In this document: in pieces, positions 44,901-56,900 of the stretch
Layout: the number at the start of each line of letters is the position of its first letter
Position numbering within the stretch: the stretch's first letter is position 1
Source: Chamaea fasciata
Lineage: Eukaryota > Chordata > Aves > Passeriformes > Sylviidae
NCBI GenBank assembly: GCA_029207755.1
Contig: JARCOQ010000016.1
Span: 9,596,501 to 9,660,500, forward strand
Length of the DNA stretch: 64,000 nucleotides
Reading direction: 5' to 3'
Notes under the pieces: generated by a model
Databases searched by the model: none
The model's input: the letters and a program-made list of their open reading frames with translations, nothing else
Told to the model about the DNA's origin: nothing
Program-made: the position numbers and the translations under genes

Positions 44901-47900
44901 GGGCAGGGGAACACACCCAAAGTCCTGAAGATCTTTCAGAGCTGCGCTTTGGAATCAGGCTGAGCTTCCCCCAAGCGGGAAGACTCCAGCCCTGGCTCTC
45001 TCCCTCCCCACTGGAGACGGTTTCCTTTCCCCGGGCTGGACCCCACTGCCCCCCAGCACAGCCCATCCTCACCTCCACCCTGAGCCTCTCCCATCCCACA
45101 GCAGGGCAAGGAGGGAATCCCATTTAATGAAATGGTCCAGGGCCTGCAGCATCAGGCCGAGCACTACCAGATGTGCGGGGCTCTCCCTCAGAGCCAAACC
45201 CGGGCTTCAAAACCTCCTCGGATATTTAATCTCTCCCTATCTGGGGTGTGAGGGGTCAGGGACGGGCTTTCCATGCAGATGCTACAAATCTTCCCCTGCT
45301 TTCCCCCCCAGTCACCTTTTAACGGCGCCGTAAATCACCAGGCACTTCTCAGGTGACCCCGTAATTGCCCATTTGTGTCTCTGGGAGCCTTCTCCCTCCT
45401 CCCTGCAGCACCGGAGACCTGCTGGGAGCAAACCCTGGCCCTTCCTCCCTCCAGCCAAGCCATCTCTTGGCATCTGTGCCTCAGCTGCGGCGGGGCAGCG
45501 CGAGGAGAGGGCGAGGAGCTGATACAGGGAGATGAAAAAAAGGCTTGGGATGGGTCTGTTCCTAATGTGAGCCTTTGATTGCTGCACAAATGAAAGATGG
45601 AAACTCACTGGAGGCAAAGGAATTCATTAAGGGGAGAAGAAAGGAGCATCAGCCTGCTGGAGGCCTGCCATCAGTTCCCAGCCGGGTTTTGAAGTGGCAA
45701 CAGTTTTTCCTCGTGATTTTGGAGCTGTTCCCCTCTGTCCTGCACGGGGAGCTGACAGCGCCTCTGGGGGCTCGTTCTGATCTGGGTGAGGTGACCCAGC
45801 TGACACAGGACAGACCTGCCCGGCTTTGGGGACACCCAGCACCTTCCACCTCCTGCTGCTCCCCACTACCTTCATCTGATCCACTGAGATCCTCAGACAC
45901 AGGGAGACACCACCCTTCACCAGGCTGCCAGCATGGTCTGGGGGTTTTATGGCCTGGGAGAGAGTTTGGGAGATGGTTTGGGGGGGTGTTTATGGCCTGG
46001 GAGATGGTTTGGGAGTTTTTATAGCCAGGGAGATGGTTTGGGAGATGGTTTTGGGGGGGGATTTATGGCCTGGGAGATGGTTTGGGAGATGGTTTTGGGG
46101 TTTTTGTGGCCTGGCAGATGTTCTGGGAGATGTTCACATCTCTGCTGCTGAGGTTCTGCTGCAGGTGAGAAGAACAGGGGCCACCTCCAGCCCACTTCCA
46201 GTCCAACTGGGGTTGTGTTCCAACACGGCTGTGCATGTTCACATGGGCCATGGTTCTCCTGGTTCCTGGGACAGTTTTTTTGTCCGCAGAACACGCTGGC
46301 TTCAACAAGAACTGGAACTCTCCCTGTGCCAAGGCTCCATGACTCAAAACTCATCGAACCGCTGGGGATTCCTCATAAAATCGGGAGTTCCCACCCCGTC
46401 CTCCACCCAGATCGTGCTTTAATTTCTGTTCAGCTGCATGCAGAGAGTGAGATCTGTCCCTGAGATCTGTCCCAGCTGAGCTCAGGGGGCCTCACAGCCA
46501 GAATTCTCTCCAAGTGGGAGAGAAATCACCCCTCACCCCTGCTCTGCGTCCACCAGCAGAAGTGGGGCTGGTGTCGGGGTCAGAGCTGGGCACGTCATGC
46601 ACACACAGCTGAGTGTGGAAACCATCAGCCCCAGGCGTCAGGAAACCAGAAACCCCCCAACCAGCAGGTGTGTGTTGACACTTCCAGCCACTTGTTTGCT
46701 TGTGAGGCTCACACACGAGGCTCACACAGCTGGACACAGCTGGAGTTAGGTGCTCCTTAAACCTGCAAGCCTTTTTATTCAAAGGCATTTCGCCCAGAAA
46801 AAAAAAAAATTAGGAAAGGGCTTGAGCCACCAGAGTGATTAATGCTGAAAGGAATCTCCCTTTTACAGTCCCTGCTGAGTAATTCAAGTTTTATGAGCCT
46901 TTAACGTGGCCGAGGCCTGGGTGTGATCCCTGCTCAGCCCCGGGGATTGCAGGACAACCTCACAGGCTCCCTGATCCTCCTCAAAGCAGAGAAATATGAA
47001 TTTTTAATCCTCACGCCAAGATCAGAAGTGAACGAGGCTGTCCCTTGTTATCTGTCTTGTGACGAGCGGGGGATCAGAGGGGGCCGAGTGACACCGGCCC
47101 CACACGGCCCCTCTGATGGCACAGCGGGTAATTAACCAGCATGTCACGCTCAGGCTAACAAGGGTGACCCGCTGGGGGACCCCCCTGGGATCTGAGCACA
47201 CCTCTGCTCCCTTCTGGGCTGCACTGATCCCAAGGGATGAGTTAATGGGTCCGTCCCAGTTTGGGATATTTTGGGATATTTTGGGATATTCTGTGAGCTC
47301 CGAGCTCATCACAGGCAATGTCCCCAATGCCACCACCCCCCAGGGGCTGGGGGAGGTTGGGGTGATGGGCCCTGGTGGTTCCCTAAGCCAGCCCAGGGGT
47401 CTGGGGGGGCTGGGAGGGTGTGAGGGATGTGATACAAACACCCTGAGAGAGACACGGGCACAGCCCTGGGGGACACCAGTGACCTGGAGCCACCTGCCAG
47501 GGGTGACACCAGCACAGAGCTGCCACAGAACCAGAACCCACCCTGCTTCCATCCATCCAAAACCAGCTCTGAGCTCCCCATCCTCCCTGCAAACCTCCTG
47601 CTTCCCACCAGCTCCAAACCAACACCAGAGGTAGACAGGATCCCAAAAAAAAACCCCAAAAAACAAAAAAACCCACAAACAAACAAACAAACAAACAAAA
47701 ACCTGGAAAGCCGGGTGAGGATGGTTTAACCTGAGCGCAGCAGGGTAAATCCCAGCCCTGCACAGCCCCTCCATGGATGGGGACGCTCCCAACCCCTCGG
47801 TTCTCATCCTGAAGTTACTCCAGGGACCGGGATCGGCCCTCGGGGACGCCTGTGTCCCTTGTCCCGCTGGCAGCAGCCCAGCCCTGCCTTTGTGCGGGAG

Positions 47901-50900
47901 CGGCTCCGGCGGATGCAGGTTTGTCACGCTCGGGGCTCTGTCACCGCGGGGGGACGTCCCGCCCGGCGCTCCCCCGCCAAAACCCGCCTTTTCATCCACA
48001 CAAACGACGCCTTCCCCTCAACAACAACAAGAAAAACACCACCAAATTCTCGGCTGAAAGTCCTTGGCAGCCGCCCCTCGAAATTTTTTCTCAGGCTTGT
48101 GTGGTTTCGGGGGGATGACTTTGGGAAGCGCCGGAGGAAGAGGCCGATGGCTCTGGGGGGAAGAATAAACCCCCCCCGTCCCTCTGGCTGCGTGTCCCGC
48201 CGGGCTGGAGCTGGGGCTGGGAAAAGCAGCCCTGGAGAGGCTCGGGGACCGCGGGGACATCAGTGTCCCCTCCCCTCCCCGGCTGCAGGTATCGACGGTG
48301 GCAGCGAGGAGCGATGGAGGTGACAGCGCCTGATCAATGGCACTGATCGAGCCTCTCATCGCCGCCGGTAATTGGAGGATTTCTTTGGTTTCTACTTAAT
48401 CGACGTTTCCTCGCCGGCACAGGCGGGGTGGGGACTGCGGGAAAGAAAAAGGAAATATTCGGGCACAAGCAGCACCTACAGAAGCCTCCAGAGAGGGGAA
48501 AATGGAATCAAATGAAATAATCTGATGTTGTAGTGGAGACGGCAGAGGCGTTCTGGGATCCTGCTCTGACGGGGGTTTGATTTTCACCCACAGAAGGAAT
48601 TATGGAATTGTGGAATCATGGATGGGAAAGCCCTCGAAGATCATCCAGCCCAAAAATCCACGTCCCCAAGTGCCACATCCACACTGCTCTGAAATCCCTC
48701 CACGGATGGGGACTCCAAACCTCCCTGGGCGGCTGTGCCAGGGCTGGGCAGCATTTCCAGGAAGGAATTTTCCCTAAAATCCCACCTAAAGCTCCCCTGG
48801 CCCAGCCTGAGGCCGTTCCCTCTCCTCCTGTCCCTGTTCCCTGGGAGCAGAGCCCGACCCCTCCGGCTATCCCCTCCTGCAGAGCCAGAAATTCCTCCTG
48901 CTCCCCATTTTCTCCAGGCTGAGCCCCTTCCCCAGCTCCCTCAGGAATTCTCCGGCTCCTTCCCAGCTCCATTACCTTCCCTGGACACACTCCAGCCCTT
49001 CAGTGCCCTTCCTGCCGTGCAGAGCCCAAAACTGACCCAGAGCTGAGGCCAAAACTGACCCAGAGCTGAGCCAAATCCCCCTGCAGGGTCCTGCCCTGGC
49101 CCGGGGGGTGTCTGGGGGGCACAGGGGGTCGGGAGCGGCTCCCCCAGCCCCGGGGTTTGGGATGCAGCGGCTCTGGAGCAGCAGCTGGGAAGTTGCACAA
49201 GGCAGGAGGCGCCGGGATGTGGCCTCGGGGGACGGGATCTGTCACTTTCCTTGGCCCTTCCCATCAATCACCGCCGCCTCCTTGCGTTTATTTATTTTTT
49301 ATTTGCATAACGCGGGCCGGGGCGGAATTCCCGGCGGAATCAGCCTCTGATGGGTGGGGACGGAGACGCCAATTCTTCATTCCAGCTACAGAAAAACCCT
49401 CCAGGGCTGCACCCAGGGCCAGGTGTGCCCACGGCCACGGCCACACACACAGGGCTCGGCTCAGGGGCTAAGTGATAAATCAATAGCAAAGTGGTCAATC
49501 GGCCTTTCCCTGCCCAAGGACGTGAACAAGGTCACCATCCTTGTTCTCTCCACACTAATGAGTGGAGATTCCTAATAAGACCTGGGTGACAAGTGACTGT
49601 ACTAATGTAATTCTCTCCTGCTCCTGATCAATTTTGCGTGTTAAGATGCAGAGCGGCCCCGGGGGCTCGGGAGGCTCCTGCCAGCCCCTCGCTGTGGAGC
49701 TGCTGCCTGGGAGAGGGGACTTTATTCCCCTCGTGTCCCCGCCTGCCACGAGATTTCCTTGATGGGACACGCCAAAACCACTCCCAGCAGCTCATCCCGC
49801 TCCCAAAGTGCTGTTGGTTTATCCCAGGCTGCCTAAAACATTCCGTGCTGGTGTTTTAACAGCCCAAATAGTGAATTTCTCCGAATTTCAGCCATGTCCC
49901 ACCCACACTTCAGCCTGGGATGAGCACTCCAGGTGCTCCAGGTCAGGGCAGTCCCTGCCACCAGCAGCACACGTGGTGGAACAGGGATTCTTCTTTTGGC
50001 CCGTGGCTCTGGACCATCTCATCCCTGCAAAACCTGGCCCACCCCTGCTCTCTGCCAGCCCTGGAATCCCAGGGAGCTGGACACTGACCCCAAGAGCCCT
50101 GGGGGGACCTGCAGGGCTGCCCCCTCACCGTCCCAGTGCCCTCCCTGCCACATGCACATTTGCATCTCAAACGAGCCTTCAGCTCCGCAGTGACTCACTT
50201 CGGGATGCATGAATGATTTGGGAGATTTCTGTGATCTCTGAGCTGCCTCTGAGCAGAGGGAGAAGGAGGGGAAATCCAAGGAGCTGCTATGAGTTTTCCA
50301 CCCAGGACCAGCACCACGAAAGGTGAGTGTGGAATACCTGAGCTGAGACATCAACCCTGCCACGGGGAAAGCTCAGGGCTGCAACCACCACGGGTTTGTC
50401 ATGGTGGGATTGACAAATTTTGGGGTTGGGGCTGTTCTTTACATGGGGTCAGTTTGGGCAGGAGCTGGCACAGATTCCCAGAGGAGCTGTGGCTGCCCCT
50501 GGATCCCTGGAATTGTCCAAAGCCAGGCTGGATGGAGCTTGGAGCAACCTGGGTTAGTGGAATGTGTCCCTGCCCATGGCAGGGGTGGGATGAATTGATC
50601 TTTGAGGTCCCTTCCAACACAAACCATTCCATGATTCCATTAATTCCCACAGCAAAAGAAAGACTCATCTTCTCATCTTTAACCACCAGCCCTGGCTGCC
50701 TCCACCCCCCAGACCAGGCTTCCAACCAAGTCCCACAGAGGCCTCCCAGAACATCCATGTTTAATATTTTAATATATTGGCCATCCCAAGAGGCAGGATG
50801 TGGGGAGGGAGCTGCCAGGCTCAGGTGCCACCCTGTTCTCAGAGCCCTGTCCTGCAGATATGGAGCATCCATCCATCCATGGATCCATGGATCCATGGAT

Positions 50901-53900
50901 CCATCCATCCATCCATCCATCCATCCATCATCCATCCATCCATCCATGGATCTCTCCATCCCTCATCCATCCATCCTTTCATCTATCCCTCCATCCATCC
51001 CTCCATCCATTCTTCTGTCTATGGATCTGTCTATCCATCCCTCATCCATCCATCCATGGATCCATCTATCCATCCATCCATCCATCCATCCATCCATCCA
51101 TCCATCCATCCATCCCTAATCCACGCATCCATCATCCATCCATCAATCCATGGCTCCATCCATCCATGAATCCATCCATCCATGGATCCATCCCTCTCTC
51201 ATCCCTCCATCCATCCCTCATCCCTCTGACACCGCCGGCTCCCTAAGCAGGAGGATTTCCACAGCCCTTTGAAAAGCCATTTAGAGCTAAGTCTCGGTAT
51301 TAAACCTGGCCTTTCCCTGGGCAGGTTTTCAATCTTTGCCCGAGCCTGTTGCAGCAGAAAGTTTTTGAAAAGGTCAGGGGGAAGCTTTTAAGCATCTTTG
51401 CCAATTAAGTGCTGTAACCCCCTCCCCGCCAGAGCCTCCATCCCAGGGGAAGGTAATTACTGTTTTATAAATAAGCTTTGAACTCTGTTAAGTAATTGTC
51501 TCTCCTTGCATGAAAGCACCCTGTAAATCCACCGGCCTTTTCCACCTACTGTCACTACCTAAAAATAATCGAGGGGGGAAAAAAATCCACATGATGCCTT
51601 TGAGGAGAAACTCCCAAACTTTCCTTTACGCCACAGTGATTTTTTTCTCCAAGCTTTCAATAATTCCACTAACAGAATTTCCCGGCCCCTGGTGAAATTT
51701 TTGGCAATATTTGACATATTTCCAAAACTCCTCCGGAGTTACATGGATATAAAATAAAATAAAACAAAATAAAATAAAACCGCCATGTTTCAATATTTCA
51801 ATTTCTGCCCCCTGAGGTTAAAACGGAGAGCACAAGAGAAAGGACAGAAATGAAGGAGCCTTTTTCCAAAGGTATTAAATCCCAATTTTTTTTTTTTTAA
51901 CCAGCCCTGTGATTTCTGGGTGTATTTAAGCATTTTGGGACAGAAATCCTGGCAGATCTGAAACCCTTTAGGAACTCAGGTTACTCCTGCATACCCCCTG
52001 CCCAGCCCGGTGTAATTCCCCCGTTTATTTCACAGAGCCAGGGACAGGGAAAGCATTCCTGAGCCGGGAAGAGCACGGCTCCCTCCACCCTGCGAGTCGC
52101 GGCTTTTATCCCCAAAATCCCGGCCAACATTAACACGCAGCTCCAATCACTCGAGCCTGACACTACCTGAGCAACAGCACGAGGAAAAAAACCGAGTTCA
52201 TTTTGCCTGGAGGCTGAGCCAGGCTCAAAATTCAGGCTCCCAAACCTGCTTGGGTCAGCAAGAAGCACTTGATGGGATCAGGAAAAAAAGAACCTCGGCC
52301 TGGGGAAAAAACCTGGAAATAGGGGAATAACAGCGTGAAAATGGGGGGACGGGAGGGTGGAGCTGTGCTCCTCACCCCATCACCGAGCCCCCAAAACAGG
52401 ACAGGCACAGCTCCTCTCCCTCCCCACGCGCAGCAATCCCCGCTTAGGAGCCCTTTAAATGGTTTCAAATGTTAATTCCTCATCGTGGCAGTAAAAGCTA
52501 TTTTTAATCCCACGTGAAAGCAGTTTGCAGAAACCCAAACTTTGCACGTATTGTGGATTGCTTCCCAAGCCCGGGCGGCGCTGGGTGTGTGTTAGGGAGC
52601 AGAAAAAACAGGGGCACATCATCAGGGAGACGCATCCGGCTGCCACGGGGGCACCCAGAGCTTAAGCCTGGTCCTAAGAGTAGGGCTGGGACTAAAACAG
52701 TAGATAAAACCCGATCCGAAACACTCCGCCTTGAGTAAAAGCTTTCATGTATCTTATTCTTAGTTAAAATCAGCTTTTTCTCAGGTTTCTCTTTGTACTC
52801 GAGGTTTCATTTCCCAAACACGGGGGTGAGGATCCGGGAAGCTGAGACAGAGAGGTCTCACTTGTGAATGGAAGTGGAAAAAAAAAGAGAGAAAAGATTG
52901 CAATGTAATAAAGGCGAGAAAGCTGCGGGGAGAAAACAAGGGCCGCTCTGAGGCGGCAGCGCTGAAATCGAGCCCGTCAGGAGGAGAGATTAGCGGTGCC
53001 GATGAATAAAGATAATATGCCGGAGCAGGTCCGTGCATGGCCATCCGACTGGGGCCGGGTTCCTTTTGTCCCTTCCCACCTTCGCGCTTCCCGAAGGCGC
53101 CCGTGAGAAGCCGGCCCTGGCAGGGGACACAAGCGCGGTGCCAAAACGCAGCCCTGGTGACTCCGGAGGAGCCCGTTTCATTCAGCAGCTCTGCCTATAG
53201 AGCGTCTTGATGTGTCTGTACAATCACACACACACACAAAAAAAACCCAAAAACCCCTCGAGGCACCTACTTAGCTCCACTTTTCAGCTGCCAATAACAC
53301 TCCCGGCAAAAAAAGTCAAAAGAGCAGCGCGGCGGCCGCGTCCTTCCCCTGTCGCTCAAAGGCGTCGGGGTTGCGAGGTTCCGAGATAACAAAGTCTGGC
53401 TCAAGAAATCCTGGATGCCTTTCAAGAGCCTGATTAGCTGCCGTGAATGGGCTTGGGGAAGGGGAGGGGGCAAACCCCACACGCCGGGCTCTCTCCGCTC
53501 CCCCCTTCCACCTTCCCGGAGGTGTTCCCGGAGCTGGGACACCCCAGCAGGGGCACGGAGGGATGGGGAACCCCACGGAGGGTCCCTCCCCACTCATGGC
53601 AGCTTTCATGTCGGGTGGGGCTGGGGAAATGAGGATGAAAAGTTAAATTTGGCCTCGGAGAGTGCGGGAGCTCTGGGCTGGCTCTGCGGGGCCAGAGGAT
53701 GCTGAGTGGGGATTCCAGCTCCTCTGGCTGCAGCCTGGCCGCTCACTAGACATCCCATAGTACTTTTTATCATCTGTGGTCCAAAGGGTATGAAAATAGG
53801 GAAATCTTTACAATTCCCACAAATCCAGTGTGTGCAGCTTCCAGGGCTCAGCCCCAAGGGATGTGCCGGGGTGGAGGGAGCCTTGGCCCAGCACCGTCCG

Positions 53901-56900
53901 TGCCTAAATCTTCCTCTGGCTCTTGGAAAAAGCGGGAAGAGGGGATGGAAAAGAGGGACAGGAATCCCAGATCACGCAAGGAAACACGAGACAGAGGAAA
54001 AGCCGATCCACACTGAGACACAAAGGTTTGGCAGATGGGGACGAGGAGACTCCTTTGGATGAGCTCAGAGCTTTCCACACGAATTCCCTCAAAGCTGAAT
54101 TCCCTTGAAGTCCCTTTTGTGCAGCCCAGGCCCCTCTCCCAGCAGTGCCAGGCTCCCCAAAGCTGCTGTTCCCCCATTCCCCACAGCCCCAGAACCCCCC
54201 CAGGCTGTGCCAACCTCTGCATGGGAACCAGAGCAGCTCTGACATCCCAAAAGAGAACAATCCCATGCAAAGATTCTGCTACGGACCCAAAACGTCCCCA
54301 GAGGAGCAGGGCAGTGACACTGGAGAGCTCCAGCCCCACCACAAAAGGTGTGGACACGTCCCAAAAGTCACCTGGGAGCCCAAACCTGCTCCCCTAACGC
54401 CGAGGGGGTGCCAGCCCTTAAACCCCTGCACCCCACAAATGTTGTTTTCCTCCATCTCCACAGGCAAAGGCAGGAACTGGCCTCACACCATCACAGATGC
54501 TCCAAGTTTTGAGATGGATTTCTGAATATCACCCCAAACGGCTCGGATTCAGGTCAGTTTTTAACATTTTAACACCTACATTCCCCCAAAACAGACCCTC
54601 AGGCTCCCAAAGGGGTCCCTCTCCACACCCCAAACTGGCAGCAGTCACGCCAGCATCGCCTCATCTTTTTATTTATGTTTCCTTCAAGCAGCACCGAGTG
54701 CCAAAAAAATTGAAATCGTGTTTTGCTTGAGGAGAAAACATCCCACCGTGCTCGGATTAGCCATTAAATCATTTACGCTGCAGCCTCCAAAAGGTGTTTA
54801 ATCTTCTTAGAATTAGCTAAAGCTGCAGTAACTCAAGGAATTCTGTAGGAGATGCTTTTGCTGAACATTCTCTTTTCACTGCTACTCCAAAAAAAAAGGA
54901 GGGGGGCTTTGGGCCATTTCATATTTAAATGAAATAAAACAATCCAGTAAGAATAAATTATTTCAGTCAGTTACTTATAACAAACTACTGATCGCCCACG
55001 AGGAGATGCCAGAGCAGGGAAATCACTACAGGACGGAGCTACTAAGAAAGAACAAAATAATTCCAGAGTGATATTTCCAAGGGAATTTTTTTTTCCACAT
55101 TTGCTCAAGACAAGCAACAACCTACAGGTGCCTTCGGGCCAAATATCTTGGCGTGAGAAGCTCGTGGTGTAATTTCGGTTTCCTAGCAAGTTCAAATATT
55201 TTAAAAATGTTTACACCACTTCGGAGATATCCATAGGAAAAAAAGCCGATTTTCTGTCCAGCTTCTCTTTCCTTGCACTCCAGCACTTCCCAGCTTTAAG
55301 CATTTAGCTCTGTCTGGCTTTCCCGGGGATAAAAATCCCTCGGCACTGCGAGGTCTTGCGAGAAGACAAAACAAGAGGCAAAGAGGAGAGGAAGCGAAGG
55401 GAAATATGTGTGTGTGTGTGTGTGATTAAAACCACACTTTTATCCAGAGTTAAAGCAAAACATCTCCTGGTTTTCGCCTCGCCCCAAAGGATGCGAATTC
55501 TCCCAAAAAAACCCTTCCCCGCTCCGTTTCTCCGAATTTACCACAACCACATGCGGGATCGTCTCGAAACTGGTGTCAGGCCAGGCTCCCTGCAAAGCAC
55601 TTCCAGCACTAAAATCTCACAGCGGAACCATCCAAACTGAGATTTATTCCTCCTGCTCCTCTCCGCGGTCCGTCCTGCCCGCGCCTCGCTGGGCTCCGCC
55701 GAGCGATATGAAAGCCCTCGATCTTCCCCGCTTTAATTACGTGCTCGCAGTCATTAAAGTCCCATTCCGCCAAGGCAGAGACATCTCGCTGGAGTCCTCC
55801 CCCCCCCCCCAAAAAAAAAAAAAGATTAGTGATCATCATTATCGTTCCTCGAGCAGCGCGGATCCGAACGGAGCTGAGGAATGAGCTCGTAAATCACGGG
55901 GATATTAATGCAGCCATAAAAAATAAGCGCCGCTACTTACTGGGTTTTGAAGGTGTGTTAAGTCGTAACTTTACAGCCCAGATGTGGGCTCAGCGAGCTG
56001 AAACTCCGCGGGTAAAATTACGGCTAAAATTACTTTTTTTCCATTAAACCCGCTGATTTTTTTCACAGGTTGTTACTTCGGCGGGGATTGGGAAGCTGCG
56101 ACCTCCCCCCCAAAAAACCTCGAGAGCGCGCAAAGAAATCCGGTATTCCCGCGGGGCTCGGGGAGAAGGGGATGGGGAGGCAGGAAGGACAGGGCGAGCT
56201 GCTCCTTTTATTATTTTCAGATGTTTTCCCCCAGAACACCGCGGCGCTTTCGTACATCAACACGTTTGGATCGCCTTCAGAATAACGGGGCAGATTCCAC
56301 CCCCGGCTTCAAGGGACTTCTCGCTGCCGACTCCGCTTGGCCCAGCCGCTCTGGGGCTGGCCGGGAGACGCGAGTTTAATACGCTCCACATGCACAGTAG
56401 CTGCTCTTCCGAACGCTTTATCGCCTGAAGAGTTCAATCCCATCGAAACCCTTCAAAAAAAACCACCCAAACTCCCTCGGATCGCTCCAGCCACGAAGCC
56501 ACCGAGGATCCCACGGATTCACCCCTGGCCCTCTCCCCGATCCCTGCACAGACACGATCAAGCCCGAGATCCTCACTCATTTCTCTTTTTTTTTTCTAAA
56601 CCACACGGAAAAAAACCCCCAGTAATTCCTAAAGGACCCCGGCGGGGAAACGGGGGCACGGCTGGGGGATAAAGCGCTAAAGGTTAAAATCGCAAAGCCC
56701 TGAGAGTTAAACGAGAGCGTTTTTGCTGCCGGGTGGGATGAGGGATGGGAGGCGCGTGGACAGGGAGGAAAACAGGGACAAGGGGACACGGGGACACGGG
56801 AACACGGAGGCCGCTTTTCACACCCGCAGCGCTCCCGATTTCAGCAGCAGCCCCGCAGCAGCCGCCGCCAGCCCCTTCCCCAGCCCGGGCGAGGGTCGCA

